Assembly (NCBI GenBank): GCA_019694465.1
Contig: JAIBBV010000043.1
Span: 1-34,677 of the forward strand
DNA: 34,677 nucleotides
Reading direction: 5' to 3'
From: Oligoflexia bacterium
Lineage (GTDB): Bacteria > Bdellovibrionota_C > UBA2361 > JAFLCA01
In this document: in pieces, positions 23,856 to 32,643 of the stretch
Numbering within the stretch: position 1 is the first letter of the stretch
How the letters are laid out: every line of letters begins with the position of its first letter
Program-made: the position numbers and the translations under genes
The notes under the pieces: model-generated
What the model saw: only the letters and a program-made list of their open reading frames with translations
Told to the model about the DNA's origin: nothing
Databases searched by the model: none

Positions 23856-24752
23856 CTACGGCATCAGATATTGTAGCTCCAGAGAGCGTGAAAAAATACG
23901 CGGAATCCAACTAATCGAGTCGAAGAACTTTCGTACCTGCGATAGTTTGTCCATTGGGTAAACTAGTTCGGGTGCCTCATCAGCCGCTAGCGGCTCTCCG
24001 CGTAGGTCGAATACAGCACGCGCTGCATCATAAACATCACCAAAGCCATCGACTAGATTTAGCTCCTTGGCCTGTGTCCCAATGATCACGCGTCCATCCG
24101 CAAACTCTCGTACCTTGGCTGCTTCCATTCCACGGCCTGTTGCAACCGCATTTACAAAATCATCCTGAACTTTATTGATAGTAGCCTCTAATAGCTCCTT
24201 CTCTTCAGGCGCCATCTCGCGGAAAGAGTTGCCAACATCCTTAAACTTTCCACTCTTGATGGTCATCATCTTGAAGCCTACCTTTTCAGCCAGGTCATGA
24301 AAATTCGGCAAATTCATGATTACGCCAATAGAGCCGGTTAAAGTTCCAGGCTGGCAAAAAACCTTCGATGCTCCGACAGCTGAGTACAATCCACCTGAAG
24401 CTGCCATATTCCCCATCGAAGCCACGATCGGCTTCTGTGCCTTTAGCTTCATTACAGCTGAGAAAATTTCCTGCGATGGCGCCACTGCGCCACCAGGAGA
24501 ATTAATGCGCAGCACGACCCCCTTGACGTCTTTGTCAGCAACTTGCTTATGCAGTTGCTCAACGATCTCACGCGCTGACTCTATCACTCCGGTCACTTCA
24601 ACGACGGCAACAATATTTTTATTGTGCCCAGCTATAGGGTTAAAATCGCTCTCCAAGCTTCCGAAAATTGCCCCTATCATTACAGGGATTAGCACGAGAA
24701 CGATGACGATTAAGGTCAAAGTTTTTAGCAACCAAACAAAATAGTCTTTCAT
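23856..24752 (-). CDS. sppA: Signal peptide peptidase SppA (short, 36K type)
   Basis: SppA is a membrane-anchored Ser/Lys-dyad protease that degrades cleaved signal peptides. The 298-aa protein has one N-terminal membrane segment (about 7-32). The protease core holds LRINSPGGAV, NMAASGGLYSA with the nucleophile Ser119, GSIGVIM, and the general-base Lys in IKSGKFKD (166-171). Its length matches the short form of Bacillus and many others, not the duplicated 67-kDa E. coli form. It lies 9 nt after the HemJ/CopD-like gene. It is convergent with the membrane-protein gene, 22 bp away. Confidence 0.94.
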   Translation of the reverse strand: MKDYFVWLLKTLTLIVIVLVLIPVMIGAIFGSLESDFNPIAGHNKNIVAVVEVTGVIESAREIVEQLHKQVADKDVKGVVLRINSPGGAVAPSQEIFSAVMKLKAQKPIVASMGNMAASGGLYSAVGASKVFCQPGTLTGSIGVIMNLPNFHDLAEKVGFKMMTIKSGKFKDVGNSFREMAPEEKELLEATINKVQDDFVNAVATGRGMEAAKVREFADGRVIIGTQAKELNLVDGFGDVYDAARAVFDLRGEPLAADEAPELVYPMDKLSQVRKFFDSISWIPRIFSRSLELQYLMP

Positions 24753-24761
24753 AAAATAACC

Positions 24762-25181
24762 TTACCCTCGCATTACCTTTGTCATGAACACAATCGCCAC
24801 AAAACTAATAGCTGACAGAATTTGAATCAGCCGCAGCCTGCCTGGGTTGGTGTTTTGCCCTAGGCCGACCTTACGAACTTCCAGTCCAGCCATGCTAGTT
24901 GTTATTAACAGAACAAAGATAAACGTTAGCTTGCCGTGGAACCACCCCTGCTTCATGTACTCCCCAGCACCCATCGTGAAGAACTGATAAAAGCCACTAA
25001 GCAATGTAAACAACAAACCATGAATCACATATATAAACCAACCCTTGCGCACCGTAGCCGCTAAGGCTGTATTAGCGGTCTGCCCACTCTCCGAGAAGAG
25101 ACGCATAAACCGCGTAACCAGCAGCAAACCGCCGATCCAAAAAACTATGCCTATGATGTGAAATGAAAGTGAGATGTTCAT
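24762..25181 (-). CDS. HemJ/CopD-superfamily membrane protein
   Basis: This 139-aa protein has four hydrophobic segments. SLSFHIIGIVFWIGGLLLVTRF at the N-terminus (in part) and GWFHGKLTFIFVLL are close to the HemJ (protoporphyrinogen oxidase) pattern, in which an N-terminal His and a later HxKL Lys are needed. CopD-type copper proteins share the fold, and the rest of the sequence does not decide between them. Length (about 140 aa) fits HemJ. The start is ATG at 25181 with AAGGTG upstream. It is the first gene of a pair with sppA. Confidence 0.65.
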   Translation of the reverse strand: MNISLSFHIIGIVFWIGGLLLVTRFMRLFSESGQTANTALAATVRKGWFIYVIHGLLFTLLSGFYQFFTMGAGEYMKQGWFHGKLTFIFVLLITTSMAGLEVRKVGLGQNTNPGRLRLIQILSAISFVAIVFMTKVMRG

Positions 25182-25324
25182 GGTAAAGCAGCACCTTAAA
25201 ATTGTTGCCCCAGTTCAACTTATTGAGCTAACTATACTTTTTTACCACGCTCAGCCGCCCCCACAAGCCCATCAAGTGAAATAAATAAGTCAGGCTAACC
25301 CCTCGAAAAGCCGATATTTACTAT

Positions 25325-26941
25325 ATGAGCGCCCCCGTCACAATCAAACCAGACGCTACCGGTCTATCTACAGCCAACGCTGTTGCCAGCTCAGGCGAAC
25401 GCGACATTAAGGTAGCACTGCCAGATGCTGCACTATCTGCACTCTCGCCGGGCGCAGTGGTCAATATAGAAGTTGAACGCGAAGGGCAGCGCTCGGGATT
25501 TTTCCTTCAAGGTCAGTTCATTCCTGCCAAGCTACCCGCCAACCTTGTGGACGGGCAGCGGGTACAAGTGCAGGTGCAGGGCGCCAGTGATGCCCTACTA
25601 CTTAGAGTTCTAAATTTAGCTCCCGAGGGATTTGAAAACTATTTCTCCAATACAGTTCAGGATTTAATTAAAGAGCTATTACCTAATATCGACCTCAAAC
25701 CATTGCGCCTTGGTTCATCTCCCCTACCCGATGGATTTGTGGGCAAACTTTTAGGATTTAATGCTACACCCATAACCGCTGACTCTCTACCAGCCGAGGG
25801 GCAATCAGCATCTCCACAAAACTTAAAGCTGCTACAGATATTTGATAAGTTAATGGGCAACCAATCGATCCTAAATCCGCCTCAGTTAGAAAGCCCTGAT
25901 CAACTTCAAAAGTTTTTAAAAAACGTAGATGCGCAGTCACTACTTAAGGGATTGGCCGATGCGAACAACGCGCTACAAAAATTAGGTGACGCCAAACTCC
26001 AGCCAGGCCAGGTTAGATTTGCCGAGCTATTGGAATCTACTCTTCGCGCACTCTTAGACTCTAAAGAACCACTGAATGCAGAAAGCAAATCAACTCCAGC
26101 CGTATTAGCTCCACAATTAAAGTTGTACTTACTCGCGTCTCAGAATGCGCTAGACCATCAAAATGCTGAAACTCTGAAAGCGATAAATGCTGAGATTCCA
26201 GCTTTACGGCGTCTAGATAACCCACTTCTATCTCTCCAAAAGCTCCTGCAACACATACAGTTCCCAGCTGAGTCTCCTACTCCGCTTTCTAAGGCCGTCA
26301 CGGACCTAGTAAAAGGACTAAGCGTAGACCTATATAAAGCCATTGAGAGCAAACTACCCGAGAAGGAATTAAGGGAAGTACTTGCCAAGCATGCAGCACG
26401 AGCACAAAGCATTATCAAAGAATTTGGTGAGCCTGCCCAGGCAGCTCCCGCCCTAGCGCAAGCTAGCGAAACATTGCGTGGGCTAGAACAACTTGCACGC
26501 AGTCAAGAAGCTCTGAATAAGCTGAATCCAATCATGCATGCACTGGGCGAGCCAATGCTGATCCTCTTTCCAGCCTTGGCAGGCGGACTACTGAGCAAAT
26601 GGCAGTTACGCATCGACCCTTCACAGGTTGAGGCGGAAGGCAGAAAAAAGGGCTCAGCAGGGAGCAATGGCAATTTTGAACGCATCGATATCTCACTATC
26701 TTTACCGGCACTAGGCGCGGTTGAGATTAACTTCGCGCACCGCAAGGGCGAGGCCCTAATTCAGTTTACCCTGACCAAGGAGGATGGGAGCCTTTTCCTC
26801 ACAGAACGTGGCGCCACCCTGGAAAAGCGCTTCCAAGAGCTTGGGTATGAGAAGGTCTCTATAGCTGCTCGCGCAGGCACACCCCAGAATGTGTTGCCAC
26901 CATGGTTCCGTGAGCTTACACGAGGAAGCATTGTAGCCTGA
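25325..26941 (+). CDS. FliK-like flagellar hook-length control protein
   Basis: This 538-aa cytoplasmic protein is Leu/Ala/Gln-rich, with an N-terminal region (30-120) of OB-like strands and a long helical middle. The C-terminal domain (about 430-525) reads as the Flg_hook domain of FliK: ISLSLPALGAVEINFAHRKGE, LIQFTLTKEDG, LEKRFQELGYEKVSIAAR. FliK sets hook length and triggers the export switch. It stands alone here, away from a hook gene cluster, though the stator operon is in this window. The assignment rests on the C-terminal domain pattern; the middle is not conserved in this family. Confidence 0.7.
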   Translation: MSAPVTIKPDATGLSTANAVASSGERDIKVALPDAALSALSPGAVVNIEVEREGQRSGFFLQGQFIPAKLPANLVDGQRVQVQVQGASDALLLRVLNLAPEGFENYFSNTVQDLIKELLPNIDLKPLRLGSSPLPDGFVGKLLGFNATPITADSLPAEGQSASPQNLKLLQIFDKLMGNQSILNPPQLESPDQLQKFLKNVDAQSLLKGLADANNALQKLGDAKLQPGQVRFAELLESTLRALLDSKEPLNAESKSTPAVLAPQLKLYLLASQNALDHQNAETLKAINAEIPALRRLDNPLLSLQKLLQHIQFPAESPTPLSKAVTDLVKGLSVDLYKAIESKLPEKELREVLAKHAARAQSIIKEFGEPAQAAPALAQASETLRGLEQLARSQEALNKLNPIMHALGEPMLILFPALAGGLLSKWQLRIDPSQVEAEGRKKGSAGSNGNFERIDISLSLPALGAVEINFAHRKGEALIQFTLTKEDGSLFLTERGATLEKRFQELGYEKVSIAARAGTPQNVLPPWFRELTRGSIVA

Positions 26942-26963
26942 TGCCCCAGAGATACAGCTCTGC

Positions 26964-26969
26964 TATAGT
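26964..26969 (+). promoter_or_regulatory. Possible -10 element directly before gmhA
   Basis: TATAGT ends 6 nt before the gmhA ATG. If used, transcription would begin at or near the start codon, giving a leaderless message. No good -35 is seen and no Shine-Dalgarno precedes the ATG, which agrees weakly with this. Confidence 0.25.
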
Positions 26970-26975
26970 ACGTTC

Positions 26976-27551
26976 ATGAATGAAAAAATTGCCTCTTTGT
27001 TACGCGCATCCTCCGACATAAAGGCGAAGCTGGCATCCGACCCCGCCTTTCTATCACAAGTTGACGCGAGCGCTCGCATACTCGCTAAGACCATTGGCGC
27101 TGGCGGTACAATTTATGCTTGCGGTAACGGAGGCTCGGCTTGCGACGCAGCCCACCTGACAGAAGAACTTGTGGCGCGCTATAAGCGCGAGCGCCCCGGG
27201 ATTCGTGCTATGCACTTTGGAGATTTAGGCGTGCTGACTTGCTGGAGCAATGACTATGAATATAAGTCGGCTTTTGAGCGCCAGGCACTTACTTTTTGCG
27301 GGCCAAAGGATTGCATGATTGGCATTTCCACCTCTGGCAACTCAGAAAATGTTTTGCGCGCCCTAAGCGCGGCAAAAAGCAAAGGCAGCGCCTGTATCGC
27401 TTTACTTGGCAAAGACGGTGGGAAAATTAAGTCCGCCTGCAATCTTTCTCTCGTTGTTCCTGCACAGGATACCGAACGAATTCAGGAGACTCACATAACC
27501 ATCATCCATATATGGTGTGAACTTTTGGAAACAGAGTTCAAGGCTTACTAA
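26976..27551 (+). CDS. gmhA: Phosphoheptose isomerase GmhA (SIS domain)
   Basis: GmhA converts sedoheptulose 7-phosphate to D-glycero-D-manno-heptose 7-phosphate, the first step to LPS core heptose. The 191-aa protein has a single SIS domain with GNGGSACDAAH, SNDYEYKSAFERQ, ISTSGNSENVLRAL, GKDGGKI and RIQETHITIIHI. The metal/catalytic residues His60, Glu64, Gln170 and His178 match E. coli GmhA (61, 65, 172, 180). It is a single gene here; no other heptose genes are nearby. The start is ATG at 26976. Confidence 0.92.
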   Translation: MNEKIASLLRASSDIKAKLASDPAFLSQVDASARILAKTIGAGGTIYACGNGGSACDAAHLTEELVARYKRERPGIRAMHFGDLGVLTCWSNDYEYKSAFERQALTFCGPKDCMIGISTSGNSENVLRALSAAKSKGSACIALLGKDGGKIKSACNLSLVVPAQDTERIQETHITIIHIWCELLETEFKAY

Positions 27552-27866
27552 GTCAATCTTTGTATTCAGAATATCTTTGACATTAACGATAGGCGCGTAG
27601 TGTGAACCCGATATTTCGGGTGTGGAAATCCACGAGTATTCCTCCTAGCCTATTTGTAGGAAGGGCTCCAGTAACTTAAGTTATGAATTGGACATAGAAT
27701 GTGTATTCCTCCGCTCATCTCACTATATCCCTGCAGCGCTATTCCTTAGCCTCAAAAATCCCCTATACTATAAACAGTCTTGTAAATACCGAGACTGGGC
27801 GCGCCTAGTACTGCACTCTCCTCCTGGAGACCTGGCATTACGAAACACGCAACTCTTACGGTATTT
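27552..27866 (+). other. 315-bp intergenic region with tandem stem-loops
   Basis: No supported gene. It holds three adjacent stem-loops and a 12-bp palindrome (27606-27683, listed separately), then about 180 bp of AT-rich sequence before the vWA gene. A 60-codon frame ending at 27870 is not convincing. Confidence 0.5.
27606..27683 (+). ncRNA. Three tandem stem-loops and a palindrome; possible small RNA or leader
   Basis: ACCCGA-tatt-TCGGGT (27606-27621) is a perfect 6-bp stem. GTGGA-aa-TCCAC (27622-27633) follows without a gap. CCT-CCTA pairs with TAGG-a-AGG (27641-27664) with one bulge. TAACTTAAGTTA (27672-27683) is a perfect palindrome. None has a T-tract, so these are not ordinary terminators. 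The element could be a small RNA, a processed 3' end of gmhA, or the leader of the vWA gene. Confidence 0.4.
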
Positions 27867-29612
27867 ATGAGTTGGGGTTTGGTTCTTTGCTCATTTTTTT
27901 GTTTGTGGTGCCTATTGAACACGGAAAATGTCCAAGCCGTAGCGATTCGTCTACCAAAAATTGTTGCCGGACCTGAAGAATATAAGGGATCAACTCCGAT
28001 AGTTGTCTTTACCGAACAGGGGCTAAACCCTGCAGGCCTGAAGAGCGCAGATGGAGCTCAGGAAGAAGCAAGTCTTCCTGCTCGGCCAGTCCCAAAATAC
28101 GCCATCGAAGAAGTTGTAATTGTACTCGACCGCTCAGGCAGCATGGGAGACCCTGTTCTCGAAGGCGTACAATTAGAAAAGCTGCGACACGCACACGAAC
28201 TTATCGCTAGATTACAGGGTGATATATTTCCAGACGCCAACATTCGTGTCGTCTCATTCAATCGCCGCGCTGAGATTGCTCAGAATGGACAAAAACTCAC
28301 TTTGGCCGCGGCACTCAGTGTCATCGCTAGAACAATACCAGATGGAGATACAGATTTCAGTCCTGCCCTTGGCTCCACTCAAGGGCTTCTATCTGCCGCT
28401 GCCCCCGAGGCCCGCAAGCTAGTTCTTTTTTTTACTGACGGAAATAACTTCGGCGATAAAAGTGCAGCTGAGGATCTAGCTCGCTCAATTGGAGCCACTA
28501 ATGCGGCAACGTATCTAATCGGAATTGGTGCCGACTACAATCTAGAGCACCTTGTGGCTCTGGCTGGTGCATTTGGAGACGCCGCCTGGGAACACACCCC
28601 CAATCCCGATCAGAAAAGGCGATTCGGTCCGCTATTAATGGATTTTATCCAGGATTTACGAGCGCAAGAATTTGCTTTGGAGATACACGCCAGCGGCAAT
28701 CTAGCTGGCATGTTTTCGGTCACCCCCTCAATTAGGGCCGCAGCAGATGGAGTTGCCTTTGTTGGCTACCATGCAGAAGGTATCGCGCTCTGCTTTTCTC
28801 GCGATGATTCTCCTACATTACAACTTGCAGTTAAGTCACATCGCGCTGACAATACCGGGCAGTTGCAGGACATCCCCATCTTAGATGCTGAAGCAGCAGC
28901 AGCCCACTTTGAAAAACTTGGGGTGGCGCGGGCCTCTATCGCGCCAGTACTCATACTTGTGGCGCAACTTAATAAGGATCGTGAAGCGCTTAGGAACCTT
29001 GCTCAAGAATATCCGCAACACGCAGAAACTATTGCGCAGATTTTTGGCTGCCTAGATGAGACTTCACCTGACGCCGGTATGCTCAGCCGCTCCATGGCGA
29101 GCGACTTAGGAACATCGATGTCTGGGTCTGTGCGTCGACGCGTGCCTGTAAACCCCCTCTCAGCTGTTTCCATGCGCGGAGGAAGACCTAACGCCAATCT
29201 ACACTCTGGCGGTGTTGGGCCGCTTGATGCTTCCGCGCCTAATTTTATTCCTCCCGTCGGTCGCCCAGATCCTAGGGCATACGATGATGCGAAGGCTCGG
29301 CCCCAACGAGATCGCACGCCTAGTAGAGTTCGCATAAGCTGCGAGGGCGTGGAACAAGATTTCTCACTAAGCAGAATAGCTCTAGGAAAATCTGTAATTC
29401 TAGGCAGAAGCTGGCCTGCAGATATAAAGGTTAATGATCTAAGCCTAGCTCGAAGGCAACTTCGAATTTATCCTTCACTTGGTGAGTTTGTGGTGGAGAA
29501 TCTTAAGCCACATGTCCCATGCTATAGAAACGGTGCGTTTGTGAGTAAACCTTTTAGCGTACGACAGGGCACGGAAGTAGTAGTTGGAAAAACCAAGATT
29601 GTCTTCTATTAA
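27867..29612 (+). CDS. Exported von Willebrand A protein with C-terminal FHA-like domain
   Basis: This 581-aa protein has a signal peptide (about 1-24, ending NVQA). Its vWA domain (about 80-260) carries an intact MIDAS: DRSGSM (Asp88, Ser90, Ser92), the Thr of GDTDFS (162) and FFTDG (Asp191). After a Pro/Arg-rich linker (about 410-485), the last 94 residues resemble an FHA domain: ILGRSWPADIKVNDLSLARRQ. The usual SRxH is replaced by ARRQ, so phospho-Thr binding is doubtful. No signal distinguishes a cytoplasmic from an exported FHA except the signal peptide. The ATG at 27867 has only a weak ribosome site. Copy B of the 74-bp repeat starts 7 nt after the stop. Confidence 0.82.
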   Translation: MSWGLVLCSFFCLWCLLNTENVQAVAIRLPKIVAGPEEYKGSTPIVVFTEQGLNPAGLKSADGAQEEASLPARPVPKYAIEEVVIVLDRSGSMGDPVLEGVQLEKLRHAHELIARLQGDIFPDANIRVVSFNRRAEIAQNGQKLTLAAALSVIARTIPDGDTDFSPALGSTQGLLSAAAPEARKLVLFFTDGNNFGDKSAAEDLARSIGATNAATYLIGIGADYNLEHLVALAGAFGDAAWEHTPNPDQKRRFGPLLMDFIQDLRAQEFALEIHASGNLAGMFSVTPSIRAAADGVAFVGYHAEGIALCFSRDDSPTLQLAVKSHRADNTGQLQDIPILDAEAAAAHFEKLGVARASIAPVLILVAQLNKDREALRNLAQEYPQHAETIAQIFGCLDETSPDAGMLSRSMASDLGTSMSGSVRRRVPVNPLSAVSMRGGRPNANLHSGGVGPLDASAPNFIPPVGRPDPRAYDDAKARPQRDRTPSRVRISCEGVEQDFSLSRIALGKSVILGRSWPADIKVNDLSLARRQLRIYPSLGEFVVENLKPHVPCYRNGAFVSKPFSVRQGTEVVVGKTKIVFY

Positions 29613-29920
29613 ATGTATAGAAATCTGTATTTGATGAAACAGGCAGTGTACGATCTAACCTAAGCTCTTATGAAACCACAGAGCGCACAGAGGCCGAGCA
29701 TTTCCTAGAGGCGCAAACCGGCACAATCACGTGCACAGCTGACCCCGGTACCATGTGCCGATCTTCGAATATGGCGTAGGGCTGCCATGGATATACAGCC
29801 TATCCAATTGAATATATTGCATTAAATTTATAGGGCAACGCTTGGCTAGCAGTGCGTATCTGCTAAGGTTATTGGGCACCCTACACTTAACACACCACAC
29901 GCCCCACGGAGACTTTCCCC
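29613..29920 (+). other. 308-bp intergenic region with repeat copy B
   Basis: It begins with the 74-bp repeat (29620-29693). A short GGCTG/CAGCC stem lies near 29779-29800. The rest is AT-rich sequence upstream of the next exported-protein gene. I see no gene in it. Confidence 0.5.
29620..29693 (+). repeat. 74-bp dispersed direct repeat, copy B
   Basis: Same orientation as 12091-12164 and identical at 68 of 74 positions without gaps. It begins 7 nt after the vWA/FHA stop codon. The similarity ends sharply after GCACAGAGG on the 3' side. Confidence 0.9.
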
Positions 29921-31168
29921 ATGCCAGGCTTATTCAAGGCGCTAGTTATCTCCCTCCTCCTCTGCGCGAGCAAAGCCTTCGCCCATGGATTAGAATGCGG
30001 TGGCGAAGTACTTGATTTTGAAGAACACATTGAACACAACTTTGTAAACATCGATTTAGTTCAGTCTGGAGTTGTTTGGGGAGAACTTTCACAATGTGCT
30101 GTAACTTCAAACCTTGCAAGTGCTCAGGGTAACGCGGGTTGCATATCTGCACAGTCAAATCTGGCTGTGGATAGCGCTCTTCAGTCTCTCGATTTTGATG
30201 CAGGATGCATGTCGACACTGACGCTAAACTTTAGCGCCTATCTCGATAACCCACTCAACGATGCGACTCTAATTCTTGAACTACTCCCAGCTGGCAGCAG
30301 CAACTGGTTAGAGATTCAGCGCTGGTCAACAATACCTGCACTATCGCAGCTACAGGTCCCGTTAGAGCAGTTTTCAGGTTCTGGATTGTCAACGCTTTAC
30401 ATTCGCTGGCGCTTTGTTAGTCCAGCTTCTTTGTCGCCTGCCAGCGCACAAATTGATTCCGTTTCCCTAAACTGCATCGCCAGTCCCAAGAGCGATATCA
30501 ATATATTTATGAGTTCCGACCCTACAGCGTTGCCTGTTGGCGCGCGCCGCCGTATTCAACTCCAGATTTCGAACTATGGCCCTCAGAGTGTTACGGGACT
30601 GCTCTATAGTTTAAATGCTCCCACTGGCAGTGCGACGTTTTCGAATCAATTGTCCACAATAAGCTCCATCCCATCAGCGCTTGGCAAGGCTAAGTCGAAT
30701 ACGGAGGCACCACTAATTCGTCTCACCGGGGGCAGCCCCAACTCGAATGGCCTTTTAGAAGTAAAAGTAAAGGCCAGTGCAGCTGCAGAATTGTGCGACC
30801 CAAATACAAACAATAATGCACGCAGTTTCACGTTTAGGCTTGATCCTTCCTCCAAGGCCCCGCTACGCGCATTGCTAGTTTTCAAAAGACTAAGGTCCAT
30901 AAAGACCGAATTAAAGCGCTCAAATAATTCTTGCGCTGCGGCACGGCAAAAAATGGGCGGACTGATTGGCCTGCTTTCCGGCTCACATAAGTATTCTTAT
31001 TCCATGATCAACCCAGAGCAAGCTCCGGCGCTTTCGCAACGCCTGCTCAAGCTATACAAGACTCGACTATCTCTTGCATTAAACGGTCCTGCATGTGCGA
31101 AAAAGCGTAAGGCATTTTTTAAGTCTAGTGCTCAGCTTGAGCTCGACTGGCAGCAGGCCTTGCTTTAG
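29921..31168 (+). CDS. Exported protein with CARDB/DUF11-like region, unknown
   Basis: I do not recognise this 415-aa protein as a whole. It has a signal peptide (about 1-21, ending KAFA) and a beta-rich N-terminal half (about 25-185) with six Cys that may pair. A second beta-sandwich-like part (about 190-310) has ALPVGARRRIQLQISNYGPQSV, which recalls the CARDB/DUF11 motif NxGP. The last 90 residues are basic and helical with two more Cys. The start is ATG at 29921 with GGAG 9 nt upstream. It follows the vWA gene on the same strand but 308 bp away. Confidence 0.75.
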   Translation: MPGLFKALVISLLLCASKAFAHGLECGGEVLDFEEHIEHNFVNIDLVQSGVVWGELSQCAVTSNLASAQGNAGCISAQSNLAVDSALQSLDFDAGCMSTLTLNFSAYLDNPLNDATLILELLPAGSSNWLEIQRWSTIPALSQLQVPLEQFSGSGLSTLYIRWRFVSPASLSPASAQIDSVSLNCIASPKSDINIFMSSDPTALPVGARRRIQLQISNYGPQSVTGLLYSLNAPTGSATFSNQLSTISSIPSALGKAKSNTEAPLIRLTGGSPNSNGLLEVKVKASAAAELCDPNTNNNARSFTFRLDPSSKAPLRALLVFKRLRSIKTELKRSNNSCAAARQKMGGLIGLLSGSHKYSYSMINPEQAPALSQRLLKLYKTRLSLALNGPACAKKRKAFFKSSAQLELDWQQALL

Positions 31169-31183
31169 TTTTCAGAGTGCAGA

Positions 31184-31216
31184 CCAACCTCACGTGAAAA
31201 GCTTAAAGATGGTTGG
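31184..31216. terminator. Weak inverted repeat between convergent genes
   Basis: CCAACC (31184-31189) and GGTTGG (31211-31216) are separated by 21 nt. It could end transcription of the exported protein gene but has no T-tract. A second short pair, GGGGC (31239-31243) with GCCCC (31257-31261), lies beyond it. Confidence 0.25.
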
Positions 31217-31346
31217 CCGATCGCAGAAATTACTATTTGGGGCTGCAGCTAATGGCGCCCCCCTAAGGAATTGCGGTAACGCTTGGTAGGCCAGGCGGCA
31301 GCCCATAATCCAATTTGGCAGCAAAGGGGACTTGTTCAGTGCCTTC

Positions 31347-32531
31347 CTAGAAGTACAAGGCCGCGCGCGTATATATGCGTGGTCCAGTCTTCATTGATCT
31401 TCCGTCTATAAGCTCATACCCTCCAAACTCGGTAGCGTTTGGCCCATGCGGGGCATCAACACCAAATATTAGTTGAACATTCTGCAAAACGTCGTACACC
31501 AGCCGAGTCTGCCCTATCCCACTGTGATCGCGTAGATTATAAAGATCCCCGATATGCCAGTTAACAAGGGGGTGCAATTCGAGCCGCACTCCAAAGGCTA
31601 AGTAGTCTTTATCTAGTGTAAACAATTCTCCGCGTTCAAGTCGCTGGACAAGCTCAACAGAGCTGATTTGGTTGCCTGCACTTTGGCCAATATCGTTGTG
31701 ATAATACTCAACAAAACTATATAAATTCTTTCCAAACACGGACCATGTTCGGTCTATGTTGCACAAGCCAGAAGGGAAAAAGATACTCTCCTCAGACTTG
31801 GTATATGTAATGTCGCAACGCAACAGAGCCTGCCAAACTTCTCGGTTAAATCCAAGCCCGATGACTTGCTCGCCAAAATGCTGAGCAAGCATGGCGTCAA
31901 GATCAACGCCCACACTTGAAACACGCGTATGCCACTTTAGAGCTGCCGTGCTCTCAGAATTCTGAATTGCATGGGTCGTTAAATCCCGCCGTGGCAGTAT
32001 GTAGCCCTGCACATCCCCCAAGCTCGGAGAAGTCCACTGCGCCCAAGCCATATCCTCTCCGGTCTTATACTCCTTATCGATGGCGGTCGGCGCAAAGGGA
32101 TTAACCAGATCCATTACACTTAATGCGAGACCATTGCCCCAAGTCAGTGCCTGCCGGCCCAGGCGCATGTTTAGCTCATTCAATTCCCAGGCCAATGAGG
32201 CACGATCCACTCTTGATATTGCTGAAAACTCATCTCCCGAGAAAGCTCTTGCCGATAAATCGAACAGCCGTCGCCGTTCAGTGCCATCTAGTGCTGGAGG
32301 AAAAGCTCTGTCTACAGCCAGCACCTCAGCTTGTACTTCCAAAAGGCCTAGAGCACTAGATTGGGTCGCATTGAGGCGTGCATCCGCACTTTGAATTGCT
32401 TGTGTGCCAACATTTATATCGCTAAGCGCGGTCTGTAGCTTAGCATGCCCTGAAATTGACCATGGACTTTGGGCCTGCCCTTCCACTGCGATTAACGCTA
32501 AGCAGAACTGCGAAATGACAGTAAACTTCAT
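31347..32531 (-). CDS. Outer-membrane beta-barrel protein (ABC-operon associated)
   Basis: This 394-aa protein has a signal peptide (about 1-21, ending EGQAQ) and alternating hydrophobic strands throughout, ending in an aromatic residue (RAALYF), as outer-membrane barrels do. The segment LGRQALTWGNGLALSVMDLVNPF is like that of DUF1302 and alginate-export-type barrels (seen here in part). The ATG at 32531 starts the signal peptide directly; an upstream start at 32684 would overlap the ATPase gene and add about 50 non-signal residues. It lies 112 nt after the ATPase and is probably in the same operon, suggesting a role in moving material to or through the outer membrane. Confidence 0.75.
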   Translation of the reverse strand: MKFTVISQFCLALIAVEGQAQSPWSISGHAKLQTALSDINVGTQAIQSADARLNATQSSALGLLEVQAEVLAVDRAFPPALDGTERRRLFDLSARAFSGDEFSAISRVDRASLAWELNELNMRLGRQALTWGNGLALSVMDLVNPFAPTAIDKEYKTGEDMAWAQWTSPSLGDVQGYILPRRDLTTHAIQNSESTAALKWHTRVSSVGVDLDAMLAQHFGEQVIGLGFNREVWQALLRCDITYTKSEESIFFPSGLCNIDRTWSVFGKNLYSFVEYYHNDIGQSAGNQISSVELVQRLERGELFTLDKDYLAFGVRLELHPLVNWHIGDLYNLRDHSGIGQTRLVYDVLQNVQLIFGVDAPHGPNATEFGGYELIDGRSMKTGPRIYTRAALYF

Positions 32532-32643
32532 ACCAAGGCGCTTAGTTATGGCACTGCCTTTACCAAAAATCCTGGCCACTCGGCAAATACGGACATGTAA
32601 ACGTCCTTGCCACACGTTTACGGAGGTATTTCTTTCAGCCTCT

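Noticed and set aside
27688..27870. 60-codon frame whose stop overlaps the vWA start (ATGA)
   Set aside because: TTG start without ribosome site, no recognisable composition or domain; the overlap is probably chance.
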